NCBI GenBank assembly: GCA_044233495.1 | Contig: JBIIJX010000012.1 | Span: 1 to 24,716, forward strand | Source of the DNA: UBA10649 sp044233495 | Lineage (GTDB): Bacteria; Actinomycetota; Actinomycetes; S36-B12 | Reading direction: 5' to 3' | Length of the DNA stretch: 24,716 nucleotides | Part shown: in pieces, positions 7,588 to 14,345 of the stretch | Position numbering within the stretch: the first letter of the stretch is position 1 | How the letters are laid out: the number at the start of each line of letters is the position of its first letter | Position numbers and translations under genes: made by a program | Notes under the pieces: generated by a model | Database searches by the model: none | Told to the model about the DNA's origin: nothing | What the model saw: the letters and a program-made list of their open reading frames with translations, nothing else

Positions 7588-8058
7588 TCAGGCTCCGCGT
7601 TGGGAGTCCCCATGATCGCGTGCGGGCGCTGCATCGAAGTACTGCTGCCCGAGACGGTAGAGCTGCTCGTCGGTGATGTCGTCGATGTCGACGCGTACCT
7701 CCGCGACGATCTTCGCGGCGACGTCGGACTCGTGCTTCTCCAGGTACGCGACGAGCAGATGCGAGGCGTTCGCCTTGCCCTTGCCGTGCCCGAGTAGGAG
7801 AACAGCCTCAGCGCGCTGGAGCGCATGGCCGATGGTGCGCCAGTACACGGGGTTGTCGTTCTCGTAGGTGCCGTCGGGGTTGCCGTCGCGGTGATAGACG
7901 TTGTGACGGAAGCCCTTGGGATCGAAGGCGCCGATCCGCTCCGGCGCAGATCCGGGCGCGGCATCGATGGCGTAGATGCGCGTGGCGTGGAAGTCCACCG
8001 CGGCGATCGCGAGCCTTCCGTTCAGGTCGACCGCGTCGGTGATGTCGTGAGCAGCCAT
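7588..8058 (-). CDS. eRF1-domain-like (baeRF/host-attachment-like) protein
   Basis: The 156-residue protein has the pattern of the eRF1/Dom34-like domain seen in bacterial baeRF or 'host attachment' proteins. A central hydrophobic strand with a glycine turn (AEAVLLLGHGKGKANASHLL) is followed by AYLEKH, then a C-terminal DIDDITDEQLYRLGQQYF. Characterised relatives are proposed to act on ribosomes; this protein's role is inferred only. ATG at 8058 is preceded by GGAGG 7 bases upstream. That start lies 2 bp after the stop of the HicA-like gene, so the two form an operon. A longer frame upstream of this ATG only shadows the HicA-like gene. Confidence 0.65.
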   Translation of the reverse strand: MAAHDITDAVDLNGRLAIAAVDFHATRIYAIDAAPGSAPERIGAFDPKGFRHNVYHRDGNPDGTYENDNPVYWRTIGHALQRAEAVLLLGHGKGKANASHLLVAYLEKHESDVAAKIVAEVRVDIDDITDEQLYRLGQQYFDAAPARDHGDSQRGA

Positions 8059-8060
8059 GG

Positions 8061-8339
8061 TCAGTCCTCCTTGCCCGGGGCGGCGGGCTCGAAGCCGGCG
8101 TGCTTGAGCATGCGTCGCAGGTCGATGATCATCTGCTCGTCGATGTCCTTGTCGTGCGGGCGGGAGAAGACCTCGGTCTCCTGACCGATCGTCACGCGGA
8201 ACTTGCCGTCGTGCTTCTCCTCGACGGTGCCTACCGCCTCGAGCAGGGAGAGGGTGTCGTGCCAGCGAATGTTGTGGCTGGTGGGGTGCTGGAAAATCGC
8301 GGTGATCGTGTCGCTGTGGTGGTTGTTCAGGTCCGCCAT
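8061..8339 (-). CDS. HicA-like small protein
   Basis: The 92-residue protein resembles HicA-type dsRBD-fold proteins. It has ITAIFQHPTSHNIRWHDTLSLL, a short strand (KFRVTIG) and then VFSRPHDKDID with a histidine where HicA toxins carry their catalytic His, ending in a helix DEQMIIDLRRMLKHAG. HicA toxins cleave mRNA and normally pair with HicB, but no HicB-like gene is present. The partner in the same operon is eRF1-like instead, so a canonical toxin role is doubtful. It may be an RNA- or ribosome-binding protein. The start diverges from the cysteine-rich microprotein gene 87 bp away. Confidence 0.65.
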   Translation of the reverse strand: MADLNNHHSDTITAIFQHPTSHNIRWHDTLSLLEAVGTVEEKHDGKFRVTIGQETEVFSRPHDKDIDEQMIIDLRRMLKHAGFEPAAPGKED

Positions 8340-8426
8340 GGGTGCCTCTCAGGAAGTGGTGCGCGTCGCGTGAGTCTATGCGCGTCATCCACGGACGACA
8401 GGGGCGCCTGCCCGATACTGACGTCC

Positions 8427-8555
8427 ATGATGGGAGATCCGGGGCCGTGCCCGGCGTGCGAGACGACGGACCTGCAGCGTCGCGGAGGCAAGGACTTCTG
8501 CCCGACCTGCTACTACATCCAACCCTGCTGCGACGGCGGGATGTGCAGCACCTGA
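8427..8555 (+). CDS. Cysteine-rich zinc-ribbon microprotein
   Basis: A 42-codon frame (ATG at 8427, alternative ATG at 8430) contains seven cysteines: CPAC, then CPTCYYIQPCCDGGMC. The two CPxC knuckles about 20 residues apart are the signature of a small zinc ribbon. The CC and final C could bind a second metal or form part of the same site. No good ribosome binding site is seen, so translation may be leaderless. Codon use fits the neighbourhood (GC-rich third positions). It is divergent from the HicA-like gene, and its function is unknown. Confidence 0.6.
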   Translation: MMGDPGPCPACETTDLQRRGGKDFCPTCYYIQPCCDGGMCST

Positions 8556-8570
8556 TGGGCTCGGTGCGCG

Positions 8571-8975
8571 TCAGGCGGCAGTGAGCCGGACGGTCGCCTT
8601 GCCCTTCGGGCCGAAGAGGGTCAGCTTCGCGCCTTGCACGCTGTAGGACGCGGACTTCTCCAGGGCCTTCAGCAGTGCTCGCTCCGCGTCCATCACGCCC
8701 TCGCAGTACATCAGGGTCGTGGCCAGCTGGCCGATGTCGATGGACGACCCGTCGACGGAGTACTCGCCGAGGAACCGGTTGCAGCCGCCGTCGCCGTTGA
8801 TCTTCCCGTCACGGGTGAAGGTGACGGTCTGCGCGACGCCGTCCGTCGCCGTCGTCCACTCTCCGACGATGCGTCCGCCGGCGGGACCGCCGGACGCTGC
8901 CTGGACGGGTGCTGCCATGGCGATGGCGAGGACGGGGAGGAGGCAGGCAGCAGCGAGGGCGCGGCGAAGGGTCAT
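8571..8975 (-). CDS. Secreted META-domain protein (HslJ-like)
   Basis: The 134-residue protein has a signal peptide (MTLRRALAAACLLPVLAIAM, cleavage near VQA-A) and then one META domain. The diagnostic features are GDGGCNRFLGEYSVDGSSID, the ATTLMYC strand and the EGVMDAERALLKAL helix. The two cysteines of GCN and MYC are the conserved pair of this family. META domains occur in heat-inducible HslJ-type and secreted proteins with no defined reaction. ATG at 8975 is chosen because AGGAT lies just upstream and the signal peptide starts there. The gene lies downstream of the ABM monooxygenase on the same strand with a 65-bp gap. Confidence 0.85.
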   Translation of the reverse strand: MTLRRALAAACLLPVLAIAMAAPVQAASGGPAGGRIVGEWTTATDGVAQTVTFTRDGKINGDGGCNRFLGEYSVDGSSIDIGQLATTLMYCEGVMDAERALLKALEKSASYSVQGAKLTLFGPKGKATVRLTAA

Positions 8976-9040
8976 GGGGTCATCCTGTCGGGTAGGTGGC
9001 CGTGGGACGCAAGCGCGGGCTGGACCGTTCCGGTGCGGAT

Positions 9041-9403
9041 CTAGCGCTCTGGCGTGACGTCCATGACGACCTCGAACTCCAGCAGGTCGGCCCCGGTCGA
9101 GACCGGATCGGCTCGCTCCCCGGAATGGGCGGCGCGCCCCTGGCCGTCGCGCCAGGCCACGAAGGACTCCTCGTCCACCCATTGGGTGACGACGAAGTAG
9201 CGGTCCTCGCCCGCGGTCGGGCGCAGCAGCTGGAAGCCCAGGAAGCCCGGCGAGCCGTCGATGGCCCCGGCCCGCTGGGAAAAGCGCCGCTCGAGCTCGG
9301 GCCCGGCGGCCGGCGGCACGCGGATCGCGTTGATCTTCACGACGGTAGGCGCGGCCAGTGCCGGGTCGGCGTCATGGCCCGGGGCGGTGGGACGGTCGGT
9401 CAT
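9041..9403 (-). CDS. ABM-family monooxygenase-like protein
   Basis: The 120-residue protein is a single antibiotic-biosynthesis-monooxygenase (dimeric ferredoxin-like) domain. The core PELERRFSQRAGAIDGSPGF-LGFQLLRP, followed by YFVVTQWVDEESFVAW, matches the actinobacterial branch related to MhuD/HmoA heme-degrading enzymes. The canonical pattern of a strand, a helix with an SPGF turn, and a W.de.sf..W segment is complete. Heme degradation is a family-level possibility, not shown here. ATG at 9403 has AGGAG 6 bases upstream. The gene diverges from the glycosyltransferase. Confidence 0.8.
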   Translation of the reverse strand: MTDRPTAPGHDADPALAAPTVVKINAIRVPPAAGPELERRFSQRAGAIDGSPGFLGFQLLRPTAGEDRYFVVTQWVDEESFVAWRDGQGRAAHSGERADPVSTGADLLEFEVVMDVTPER

Positions 9404-9484
9404 GGGGGCTCCTTCGCTTCAGTCCGGCTCCCGTGACGCTAACACCGCCCGCGCGCACCCGTCGTCCACTAATCTCCAGCGCTC

Positions 9485-10630
9485 GTGGGACGCGTGCGCG
9501 CGACGAAGGTGCTCGCCCAGGCCGGGGCGGGCGCGTCGCTGGCGCTGCTCGCCCACACGATCGTCAACCTCGCGATGGTGCGCTCGCCCCGGCCGGACCC
9601 GTCGGTGCGTGTGCGGGAGCGCGTCTCGATCCTGATCCCGATGCGCAATGAGGCTCATCGGCTCAGGCCTTGCGTGGAGTCCGTCCTCGCCCAGGTGGGC
9701 CTCGACGACGTCGAGATCGTCGTCCTCGACGACGGCTCCCATGACGGCACCGGTGACCTCGTCCGCACCATCGTTGCGGACGATCCTCGTGTTCGCGTCA
9801 TCATGGGTGGCCACGATCCGCTGCCGTCGGGCTGGCTCGGCAAGCCCTGGGCCTGCGAGCGTCTCGGCCGTGCGGCCACCGGAGACGTCCTCGTCTTCCT
9901 CGACGCCGACGTCGTTCTCGAGCCGGGGGCGGTCGCAGCGGCCGTGACGGAGCTTCGCTCACGCGGCCAGTCCCTCGTCTCGCCGTATCCCGCGCAGGAC
10001 GCACACAGCTGGCTCGAGCGGCTGACGCAGCCGATGGTCTCGTGGTCGTGGATCGCGACGCTCCCGATGCCGCTGTCAGACACCACGCATCCGATGTGGT
10101 CGGCAGCCATCGGCCAGTTCCTCGTCATCGACGCCCAGGCCTATCGTGCGGCGGGTGGCCACCGGCCCGTCGCCCACTTCGTGGTCGAGGACGTCGAGGT
10201 GCTTCGCAACCTCAAGCGCCATGGGCATCGCGGTGGGCCGGTGAACGGCGGATTCCTCGCGCGCTGCCGGATGTACTCCTCGACGCAGGAAGTGGTCGCG
10301 GGGTACGAGAAGTCCCTGTGGTCGGTCTTCGGATCATCCGCGCGCGCCATCGCCATGGCCACCGCGATGGTGGGCATCTACGTGGCGCCGCCGGTCATCG
10401 CCGTGACCACGCGGGAGCCTTCGACCCGACGCTGGGGGATGGCGGGCTACCTCGCAGGTGTCGCCGGACGTGCAGCAGTGGCACGCATGACCCAGGAGCG
10501 CGTCTGGCCGGATGCCTTCGCCATGCCTACATCAGCAGCAGCCTTCGCGGCGCTGACCGTGCGATCGATGATCCGTCATCGTGAGGGTGCCCTGCGCTGG
10601 AAGGGCCGCGAAGTGTCGGTGCAGCGTTAG
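9485..10630 (+). CDS. GT2 family glycosyltransferase, membrane-associated
   Basis: The 381-residue protein has an N-terminal hydrophobic segment (~12-32). A GT-A fold follows: VSILIPMRNEAHRLRPCVES, VLDDGSHDGTGD (first Asp motif), GWLGKPWACERL, and VFLDADVVLEPGA (DxD). A C-terminal part contains FVVEDVEVLRNLKRHG (ED acceptor motif) and membrane-like segments (SSARAIAMATAMVGIYVAPP). The GWLGKPWAC motif is typical of GT2 enzymes near carotenoid and lipid glycosylation genes (CrtQ/CruC-like), but no such genes are adjacent, so the acceptor is unknown. The start is GTG at 9485; GTG at 9494 is an alternative. Confidence 0.8.
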   Translation: MGRVRATKVLAQAGAGASLALLAHTIVNLAMVRSPRPDPSVRVRERVSILIPMRNEAHRLRPCVESVLAQVGLDDVEIVVLDDGSHDGTGDLVRTIVADDPRVRVIMGGHDPLPSGWLGKPWACERLGRAATGDVLVFLDADVVLEPGAVAAAVTELRSRGQSLVSPYPAQDAHSWLERLTQPMVSWSWIATLPMPLSDTTHPMWSAAIGQFLVIDAQAYRAAGGHRPVAHFVVEDVEVLRNLKRHGHRGGPVNGGFLARCRMYSSTQEVVAGYEKSLWSVFGSSARAIAMATAMVGIYVAPPVIAVTTREPSTRRWGMAGYLAGVAGRAAVARMTQERVWPDAFAMPTSAAAFAALTVRSMIRHREGALRWKGREVSVQR

Positions 10631-10711
10631 CACTCGAAGGGTCTTGTGTGCCAGCGGACTCCTGACGCACAGTGATGTGCACCTGTCGTCGACAGCACAT
10701 CGGAGGTGCAG

Positions 10712-11233
10712 GTGTCGCGTATCGAGGTCTGGCCCTTCCAGCGCAAGGACGGATCACTGGCTGGCTTCCTCATGGGAGGTCGCTGGCCGGACACCACACG
10801 CGAGTGGACGCAGTTCCTCGCACTCGCCGTGCAGTTCGCGGCTCATCCGGGCTTCCTGCCCACCACGTCCGTCTTCCGTGCCACGACGGATCTGCCGGAT
10901 GACCCGCATCCGGGCACGGTCGGACTGGTGACGATCGCCGGCTCCGTCATCGGCGACGATCGCCTGCAGCCGGGGGCCTTCGCCCACCCGCAACCTCGGG
11001 CGATGTTCGTGCTGCATCCGCCGGGCGAGACGATCCCCTCCACCCCGGAGAGCGCCGGTGCTGCCTCCGGTGCCGTTCTGCTGCCGGGCATCCCACACCT
11101 GGGTCTGTCACATCGCGCGGGATGGGCCGAGGCGGATGCTCATGGCACCGTGACGAAGCTGCTGAGTGGAGTCGACGTCGACCCGTCCGGCGACCCGGAC
11201 CTCGCAGTGCTCGCCACGCTCTGCGCCGCGTAG
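10712..11233 (+). CDS. Hypothetical protein
   Basis: This 173-residue protein has no family I recognise. It is soluble, with no signal peptide or membrane segment. It opens SRIEVWPFQRKDGSLAGFLM, has a Pro/Gly-rich centre (LHPPGETIPSTPE) and includes LPGIPHLGLSHRAGWAEADA near the end. GTG at 10712 is preferred because GGAGG lies 6 bases upstream; a GTG at 10706 would overlap that site. It follows the glycosyltransferase after an 81-bp gap on the same strand, so co-transcription is possible but not shown. Confidence 0.65.
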   Translation: MSRIEVWPFQRKDGSLAGFLMGGRWPDTTREWTQFLALAVQFAAHPGFLPTTSVFRATTDLPDDPHPGTVGLVTIAGSVIGDDRLQPGAFAHPQPRAMFVLHPPGETIPSTPESAGAASGAVLLPGIPHLGLSHRAGWAEADAHGTVTKLLSGVDVDPSGDPDLAVLATLCAA

Positions 11234-11296
11234 GTTCGCGCGGTACTGCGTCTGCACTGGCCACCGTCCACCTGGCTGGGCCGGCGCAGAGCCTCG

Positions 11297-12064
11297 TCAG
11301 TCTCCCCAGATGCCCCAAGCGCAGCGAGGCTGATGCGAGTATTGGTGAAGCCGCAGACGATCGAGTCCGAGCACCTCTTGCAGCGCGAGGGTCTCGCCGG
11401 GAAAGTCCCGGGAGTTCAGCTCGTCGAAGACCAGGACGGAACCGCGCGTCAGCCGAGGAATGATCAGTTGCAGCGCCTCGCGCGTCGGCTCGTACAGGTC
11501 GAGGTCGAAGATAGCCATGGCCACGACGGCCTGCGGGTTGTCCGTTAGCCAGACCGGGAGAGTCTGGACGACGTCCCCGACCACGAGCTCGTGCTTGCGC
11601 ACATGGCTGATTGGGCTGGCGGATTCATGGATGTCGAGGACCTCCTCGAGCAACTCAACGTGTTCCGGGGGAACGGAGTAGTCACCTAGGGCAGGTGCCA
11701 CGCCATCCTCTGGGCCCACGGAGGGAAAGCCCTCGAAGGTGTCGAAGCCGATGATCCGCCGGTAAAGGTTGTACGGCTCGTGCATGCCTCGAAGGTTGGT
11801 CAGCAGTGACAGGGACGCACCCCACTGCACACCGAACTCGAGGATGACGCCGGGAACATCCAGCACGTGCCGGTACACATGGTCGTAGTAGAGGATCCGA
11901 CTGAGCCCCAGTCGGCTCAGGGTGACGTGGCTGTGAATCGTCCAGTCGATGTCGCTACGGCCGGCGAGTTCCGCGCTCAGGGTCTGCAGTCGGCGCGCGT
12001 CGTGCTGCTGGGCTGGCGAGGCGTTGCGGATCTCACCTCGGTGGGCCTTGGCTGGGAGTTCCAC
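11297..12064 (-). CDS. TylF/MycF-like SAM-dependent methyltransferase
   Basis: The 255-residue protein matches the TylF/MycF (macrocin O-methyltransferase) family. The SAM-binding motif LEFGVQWGASLSLL is at ~75-88, GFDTFEGFP at ~106-114, the metal/catalytic FDLDLYEPT at ~186-194, and FDELNSRDFPGE follows. Known members methylate hydroxyls of sugars in macrolides, and many homologues lie in surface-polysaccharide clusters. No biosynthetic cluster is adjacent, so the substrate cannot be assigned. The start is GTG at 12064 with a G-rich site about 8 bases upstream. The gene is convergent with the hypothetical gene to its left. Confidence 0.8.
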   Translation of the reverse strand: MELPAKAHRGEIRNASPAQQHDARRLQTLSAELAGRSDIDWTIHSHVTLSRLGLSRILYYDHVYRHVLDVPGVILEFGVQWGASLSLLTNLRGMHEPYNLYRRIIGFDTFEGFPSVGPEDGVAPALGDYSVPPEHVELLEEVLDIHESASPISHVRKHELVVGDVVQTLPVWLTDNPQAVVAMAIFDLDLYEPTREALQLIIPRLTRGSVLVFDELNSRDFPGETLALQEVLGLDRLRLHQYSHQPRCAWGIWGD

Positions 12065-12277
12065 GTGCGCGCCCCCTGTCAGGATCCCCGGCGGTATCTG
12101 ATCCCCCGCACGAGAGAGTAGCTACCGTCTCCCGTGGAGACCGTGAGGCGCAGCCGGCCCGTTCGGGTCGATCCCGCCAGGCACCTGCCCAGAGGTGTGC
12201 ATCACGGGCCTCCACAGGTACGCGCGATCTGGCCTCTCGTCCCCAGTTGCTGGGGTTCTCACCATGCCCACGTTGGA

Positions 12278-12289
12278 GACCGTACGGTC
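12278..12289. promoter_or_regulatory. 12-bp perfect palindrome
   Basis: GACCGTACGGTC is a perfect inverted repeat in the 289-bp gap 12065-12353, between the divergent methyltransferase and vapB genes. It could be a regulator site for either gene. No gene is seen in this gap. Confidence 0.3.
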
Positions 12290-12323
12290 GCCCGAACAAG
12301 GCCGAGGCCGAGAGCCGACAAGG

Positions 12324-12349
12324 TATATATCAATGTGTCGTAATATATC
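12324..12349 (+). promoter_or_regulatory. AT-rich vapBC promoter/operator region
   Basis: TATATATC (12324-12331) and TAATATATC (12341-12349) stand out in a GC-rich background immediately before the antitoxin ATG at 12354. Seen as inverted arms they also pair partly. Such AT-rich repeats abutting a VapB start usually carry both promoter and autoregulatory operator. The very short leader implies near-leaderless translation. Confidence 0.5.
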
Positions 12350-12353
12350 TCGC

Positions 12354-12557
12354 ATGAAGCATCTGGTCGATCTCGACGAGGAGGCCCTATCGGCCGCTCG
12401 TGCGGCCCTGGGTACGCGCACCATCAAGGACACCGTCAACCGAGCACTGTTCGAGGCTGCTGCGACGCCGGGCCGGCAGGGTGCCATCGACCAGGCCCTC
12501 GACCGGCTCGCGGATCTCGACGTCACGGACGCCGACCGAGACCGCGCATGGCGCTAG
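12354..12557 (+). CDS. vapB: VapB-like antitoxin
   Basis: The 67-residue protein begins MKHLVDLDEEALSAARAALG followed by TRTIKDTVNRALFEAAA. This is the VapB pattern of a short DNA-binding strand, two helices and the G-T-x-T-x-x-x-x-V-N/R-x-A-L signature. The remaining ~30 residues form the toxin-wrapping tail. I chose ATG at 12354, rather than any longer upstream frame, because the family starts exactly here. It overlaps the PIN toxin by 10 bp. Confidence 0.85.
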   Translation: MKHLVDLDEEALSAARAALGTRTIKDTVNRALFEAAATPGRQGAIDQALDRLADLDVTDADRDRAWR

Positions 12558-12961
12558 GTCATCTCCTCGACACCAGTGTCCTGACGCGGCTTCGCGAGCC
12601 GACGGTACGAGACGCCGTCAGCAGACTCCTTGCCGACGGCACACCTCGGGTCAGCCGCCTGTCCTGCCTGGAACTCGGCTTCAGCGCACGATCGGGCAGC
12701 GAGTGGCGGGAGATCCAGATGGCTCTCGGTGTCTTCACGATCCTGGAGGTTGACGATGAGGATCACCGGGATGCATTGATCATGCAGCGAGACCTTGCTG
12801 ACCGTGGGCTGCGGGGCCGCAAACTCCCCGACCTCCTCATCGCCGCGTCCGCTGCTCGCCTGAATGTCATCGTCCTGCACTACGACCATGACTTCGATCT
12901 GATCGCATCCGTGACAGGTCAGCCGGTGGCGTGGATCGTGCCGCCGGGCAGTGTCGACTGA
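12548..12961 (+). CDS. vapC: PIN-domain toxin (VapC-like RNase)
   Basis: The 137-residue protein has the complete PIN acidic set: Asp8 in LLDTSVLTRL, Glu42 in LSCLELGFS, Asp95 in KLPDLLIAASA and Asp113/Asp115 in LHYDHDFDLIA. This is a better-conserved VapC than the one at 4831-5280. It should be a Mg-dependent endoribonuclease neutralised by the preceding antitoxin. The start overlaps vapB, so the two are translationally coupled. The gene ends convergently with the MoaD-like gene. Confidence 0.9.
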   Translation: MALGHLLDTSVLTRLREPTVRDAVSRLLADGTPRVSRLSCLELGFSARSGSEWREIQMALGVFTILEVDDEDHRDALIMQRDLADRGLRGRKLPDLLIAASAARLNVIVLHYDHDFDLIASVTGQPVAWIVPPGSVD

Positions 12962-12973
12962 TGCGCTGAGGTG

Positions 12974-13007
12974 CGGGCCAGGCCTTCCCAGTGCCGGAGT
13001 TGGCCCG
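12974..13007. terminator. Possible convergent-gene hairpin
   Basis: CGGGCCA (12974-12980) pairs with TGGCCCG (13001-13007) between the ends of vapC and the MoaD-like gene. There is no T-run and the loop is 20 bases, so this is a weak candidate. Confidence 0.3.
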
Positions 13008-13034
13008 GGGGCTGCACTGCACGCCTGTCTGTTC

Positions 13035-13319
13035 TCACCCGCCGGCGATAGAGCCGATGACGTGGACGTCGCATCCCGAGGGAACGACAGCGGCCAGTCC
13101 TCCGATGCGACGGCACTCGTCGAGACCCACGTAGATGTTGACGAAACGTCGCAGCTGCCCTGTTTCGTCAACGATGCGACGTGCCAGTGCGGGGTGAGTC
13201 ACGGCAAGGGACCCCACGACGTCAGCGACGGTGCAGGGCTCCGGGTGTTCAACATTCAGTTCGCGCTGACCTCCTGCGAAATCGGTGAGCGCGCCCGGCA
13301 GGATCACCCTGACGATCAC
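13035..13319 (-). CDS. MoaD/ThiS-like sulfur carrier protein
   Basis: The 94-residue protein has a beta-grasp (ubiquitin-like) pattern: MIVRVILPGALTDFAGGQ, TVADVVGSLAVTHPALARRI, RRFVNIYVGLDECR, and the C-terminal GSIAGG. The terminal Gly-Gly is the thiocarboxylation site of MoaD/ThiS/CysO-type carriers, so it is likely a functional sulfur or small-modifier carrier. No activating enzyme is adjacent. It overlaps the end of the BNR hydrolase by 4 bp (ATGA). I recall MoaD-like and BNR genes being paired in other actinobacteria. With the upstream gene truncated, its original promoter may be lost. Confidence 0.8.
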   Translation of the reverse strand: MIVRVILPGALTDFAGGQRELNVEHPEPCTVADVVGSLAVTHPALARRIVDETGQLRRFVNIYVGLDECRRIGGLAAVVPSGCDVHVIGSIAGG

Positions 13320-14026
13320 GCCGGCCAGATCCGCAGGGACAGCACATCCGGTAGATCACGAGCTACCTCCGTGAAGGTGTGGCCTCCATCGAGACTGATG
13401 TAGACGTGGCCATTGCGCGTTCCGAATGCAAGCGCGGTGTCGCTGCCGTACGGCACGACGTGGGCAGCATCACGCAGCGCCGCGGCGTAGAAGTCGTCCG
13501 GCAGACCCGATCCCTGGGCTACCCAGGTATCACCTGCGTCATCGCTGCGCCAGACGCGCAACTCATCGTTCGCCGGCAGCATGGTCTCGGCCCGGATGGG
13601 GATCACCCAGACGGTGCCGCCACGGGCCAGGTGCGCGAGCACGACGAAGCCGAACTCGCTCTCCGGAAGACCAGCAGAGATCTCGACCAACGAGTCCCCG
13701 GAGTCGATGGAGCGGAAGACGCCTCCATGATTCTGCACATACAGACGGGTCGGATCCGCGGAGTCGACGGCGAGGCGGTGCACGCACTGCCCGTACTCCG
13801 GATCCTCGTCCGGCATGAACACGGCACTGATGCCTCGGTTCGCCGGTTCCCAGTCGGTCATGCCGTCTTGGGAGCGGTAGACACCCGAACCTGTCATGGC
13901 CACAAACGTTGAGCCATCCGGGCGGCGGTGGACATTGTGAAGGGCGGGTCCGCCTGCACCCGCCTTCCAGTTCGAGCGATGCGGGTGGTCCCACAGGTCG
14001 CGTACCAGCGCGAAGGATTCACCGCC
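13316..14026 (-). pseudogene. 5'-truncated BNR-propeller glycosyl-hydrolase-like gene
   Basis: The ~236 recognisable residues match the C-terminal part of the BNR/sialidase-like 'exo-alpha-sialidase' family. They include GGESFALVRDLWDHPHRSNW, AGAGGPALHNV, VYRSQDG, YGQCVHRLAVDS, VFRSIDSGDS, RVWRSDDAGDTW and VYISLDGGHTF, the last four with Asp-box character. Full-length relatives carry roughly 120-150 more residues before this point. Homology begins abruptly at about 14026, in the middle of an Asp-box. Upstream in the same frame there is only a hairpin and a tRNA fragment, with no plausible start codon at the break. It is therefore probably a pseudogene, although the remaining frame is intact. 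Confidence 0.75.
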
Positions 14027-14040
14027 GCTAGATGTCGAAT

Positions 14041-14071
14041 GCCCCCGCCTCAGGCTCTTTGAGGTGGGGGC
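14041..14071. terminator. Hairpin beside the tRNA-Leu fragment
   Basis: Arms 14041-14052 and 14060-14071 pair with one G-T wobble around a 7-base loop. It lies 9 bp beyond the CCA end of the tRNA fragment, in the same relative place as the hairpin behind the intact tRNA (15581-15621). It is probably the original tRNA terminator or its copy. Confidence 0.6.
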
Positions 14072-14079
14072 CTTTCGCT

Positions 14080-14119
14080 TTGGTGCGCGAGGGGGGAGTT
14101 GAACCCCCACACCCTTTCG
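14080..14119 (-). repeat. tRNA-Leu 3'-end copy (candidate att site)
   Basis: Forty bases identical to 15625-15664 comprise the T arm, 3' acceptor strand, discriminator and CCA of tRNA-Leu plus part of the variable arm. The 5' half of the tRNA is absent, so this is not a tRNA gene. A direct repeat of a tRNA 3' end is the classic footprint of integrase-mediated insertion. Confidence 0.8.
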
Positions 14120-14345
14120 AGTACACGACCGAATCAGCTCGATTTGAGGGGCAAGGCGCCAGAGCTCGCAGATGACCATCGCCGCGGTGAGACGGTCATG
14201 CTGCATCCGGAATCAAAGTCCCAAATCGCTACATTCCGGAATTGCATCGACTCTTATCGAGTATGCCCGATTGCGAAAACAGGCAAGCCTTTCGAATCTA
14301 GGCTCGGTAAGACGACAAGTCAGGCACGTTCAGCGAGGGGGCCTC
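14120..14345. other. AT-richer leader region, no gene seen
   Basis: This stretch between the tRNA fragment and the propeller gene has no credible coding frame. It contains a 10-bp palindrome ATTCCGGAAT (14233-14242) and presumably the promoter of the downstream gene. Base composition is clearly lower in GC than the flanking chromosome. Confidence 0.5.

Noticed and set aside
12122..12526. 134-residue minus-strand frame
   Set aside because: It overlaps the vapB gene and its AT-rich promoter antisense, and has no family features.
14080..14119. Second tRNA-Leu gene
   Set aside because: Only the 3' half is present; there is no D arm, anticodon arm or 5' acceptor strand.
14027..14206. N-terminal extension of the BNR gene on the minus strand
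   Set aside because: Its translation runs through a hairpin and the tRNA fragment (giving GVGVQLPPRAP), which is non-coding.
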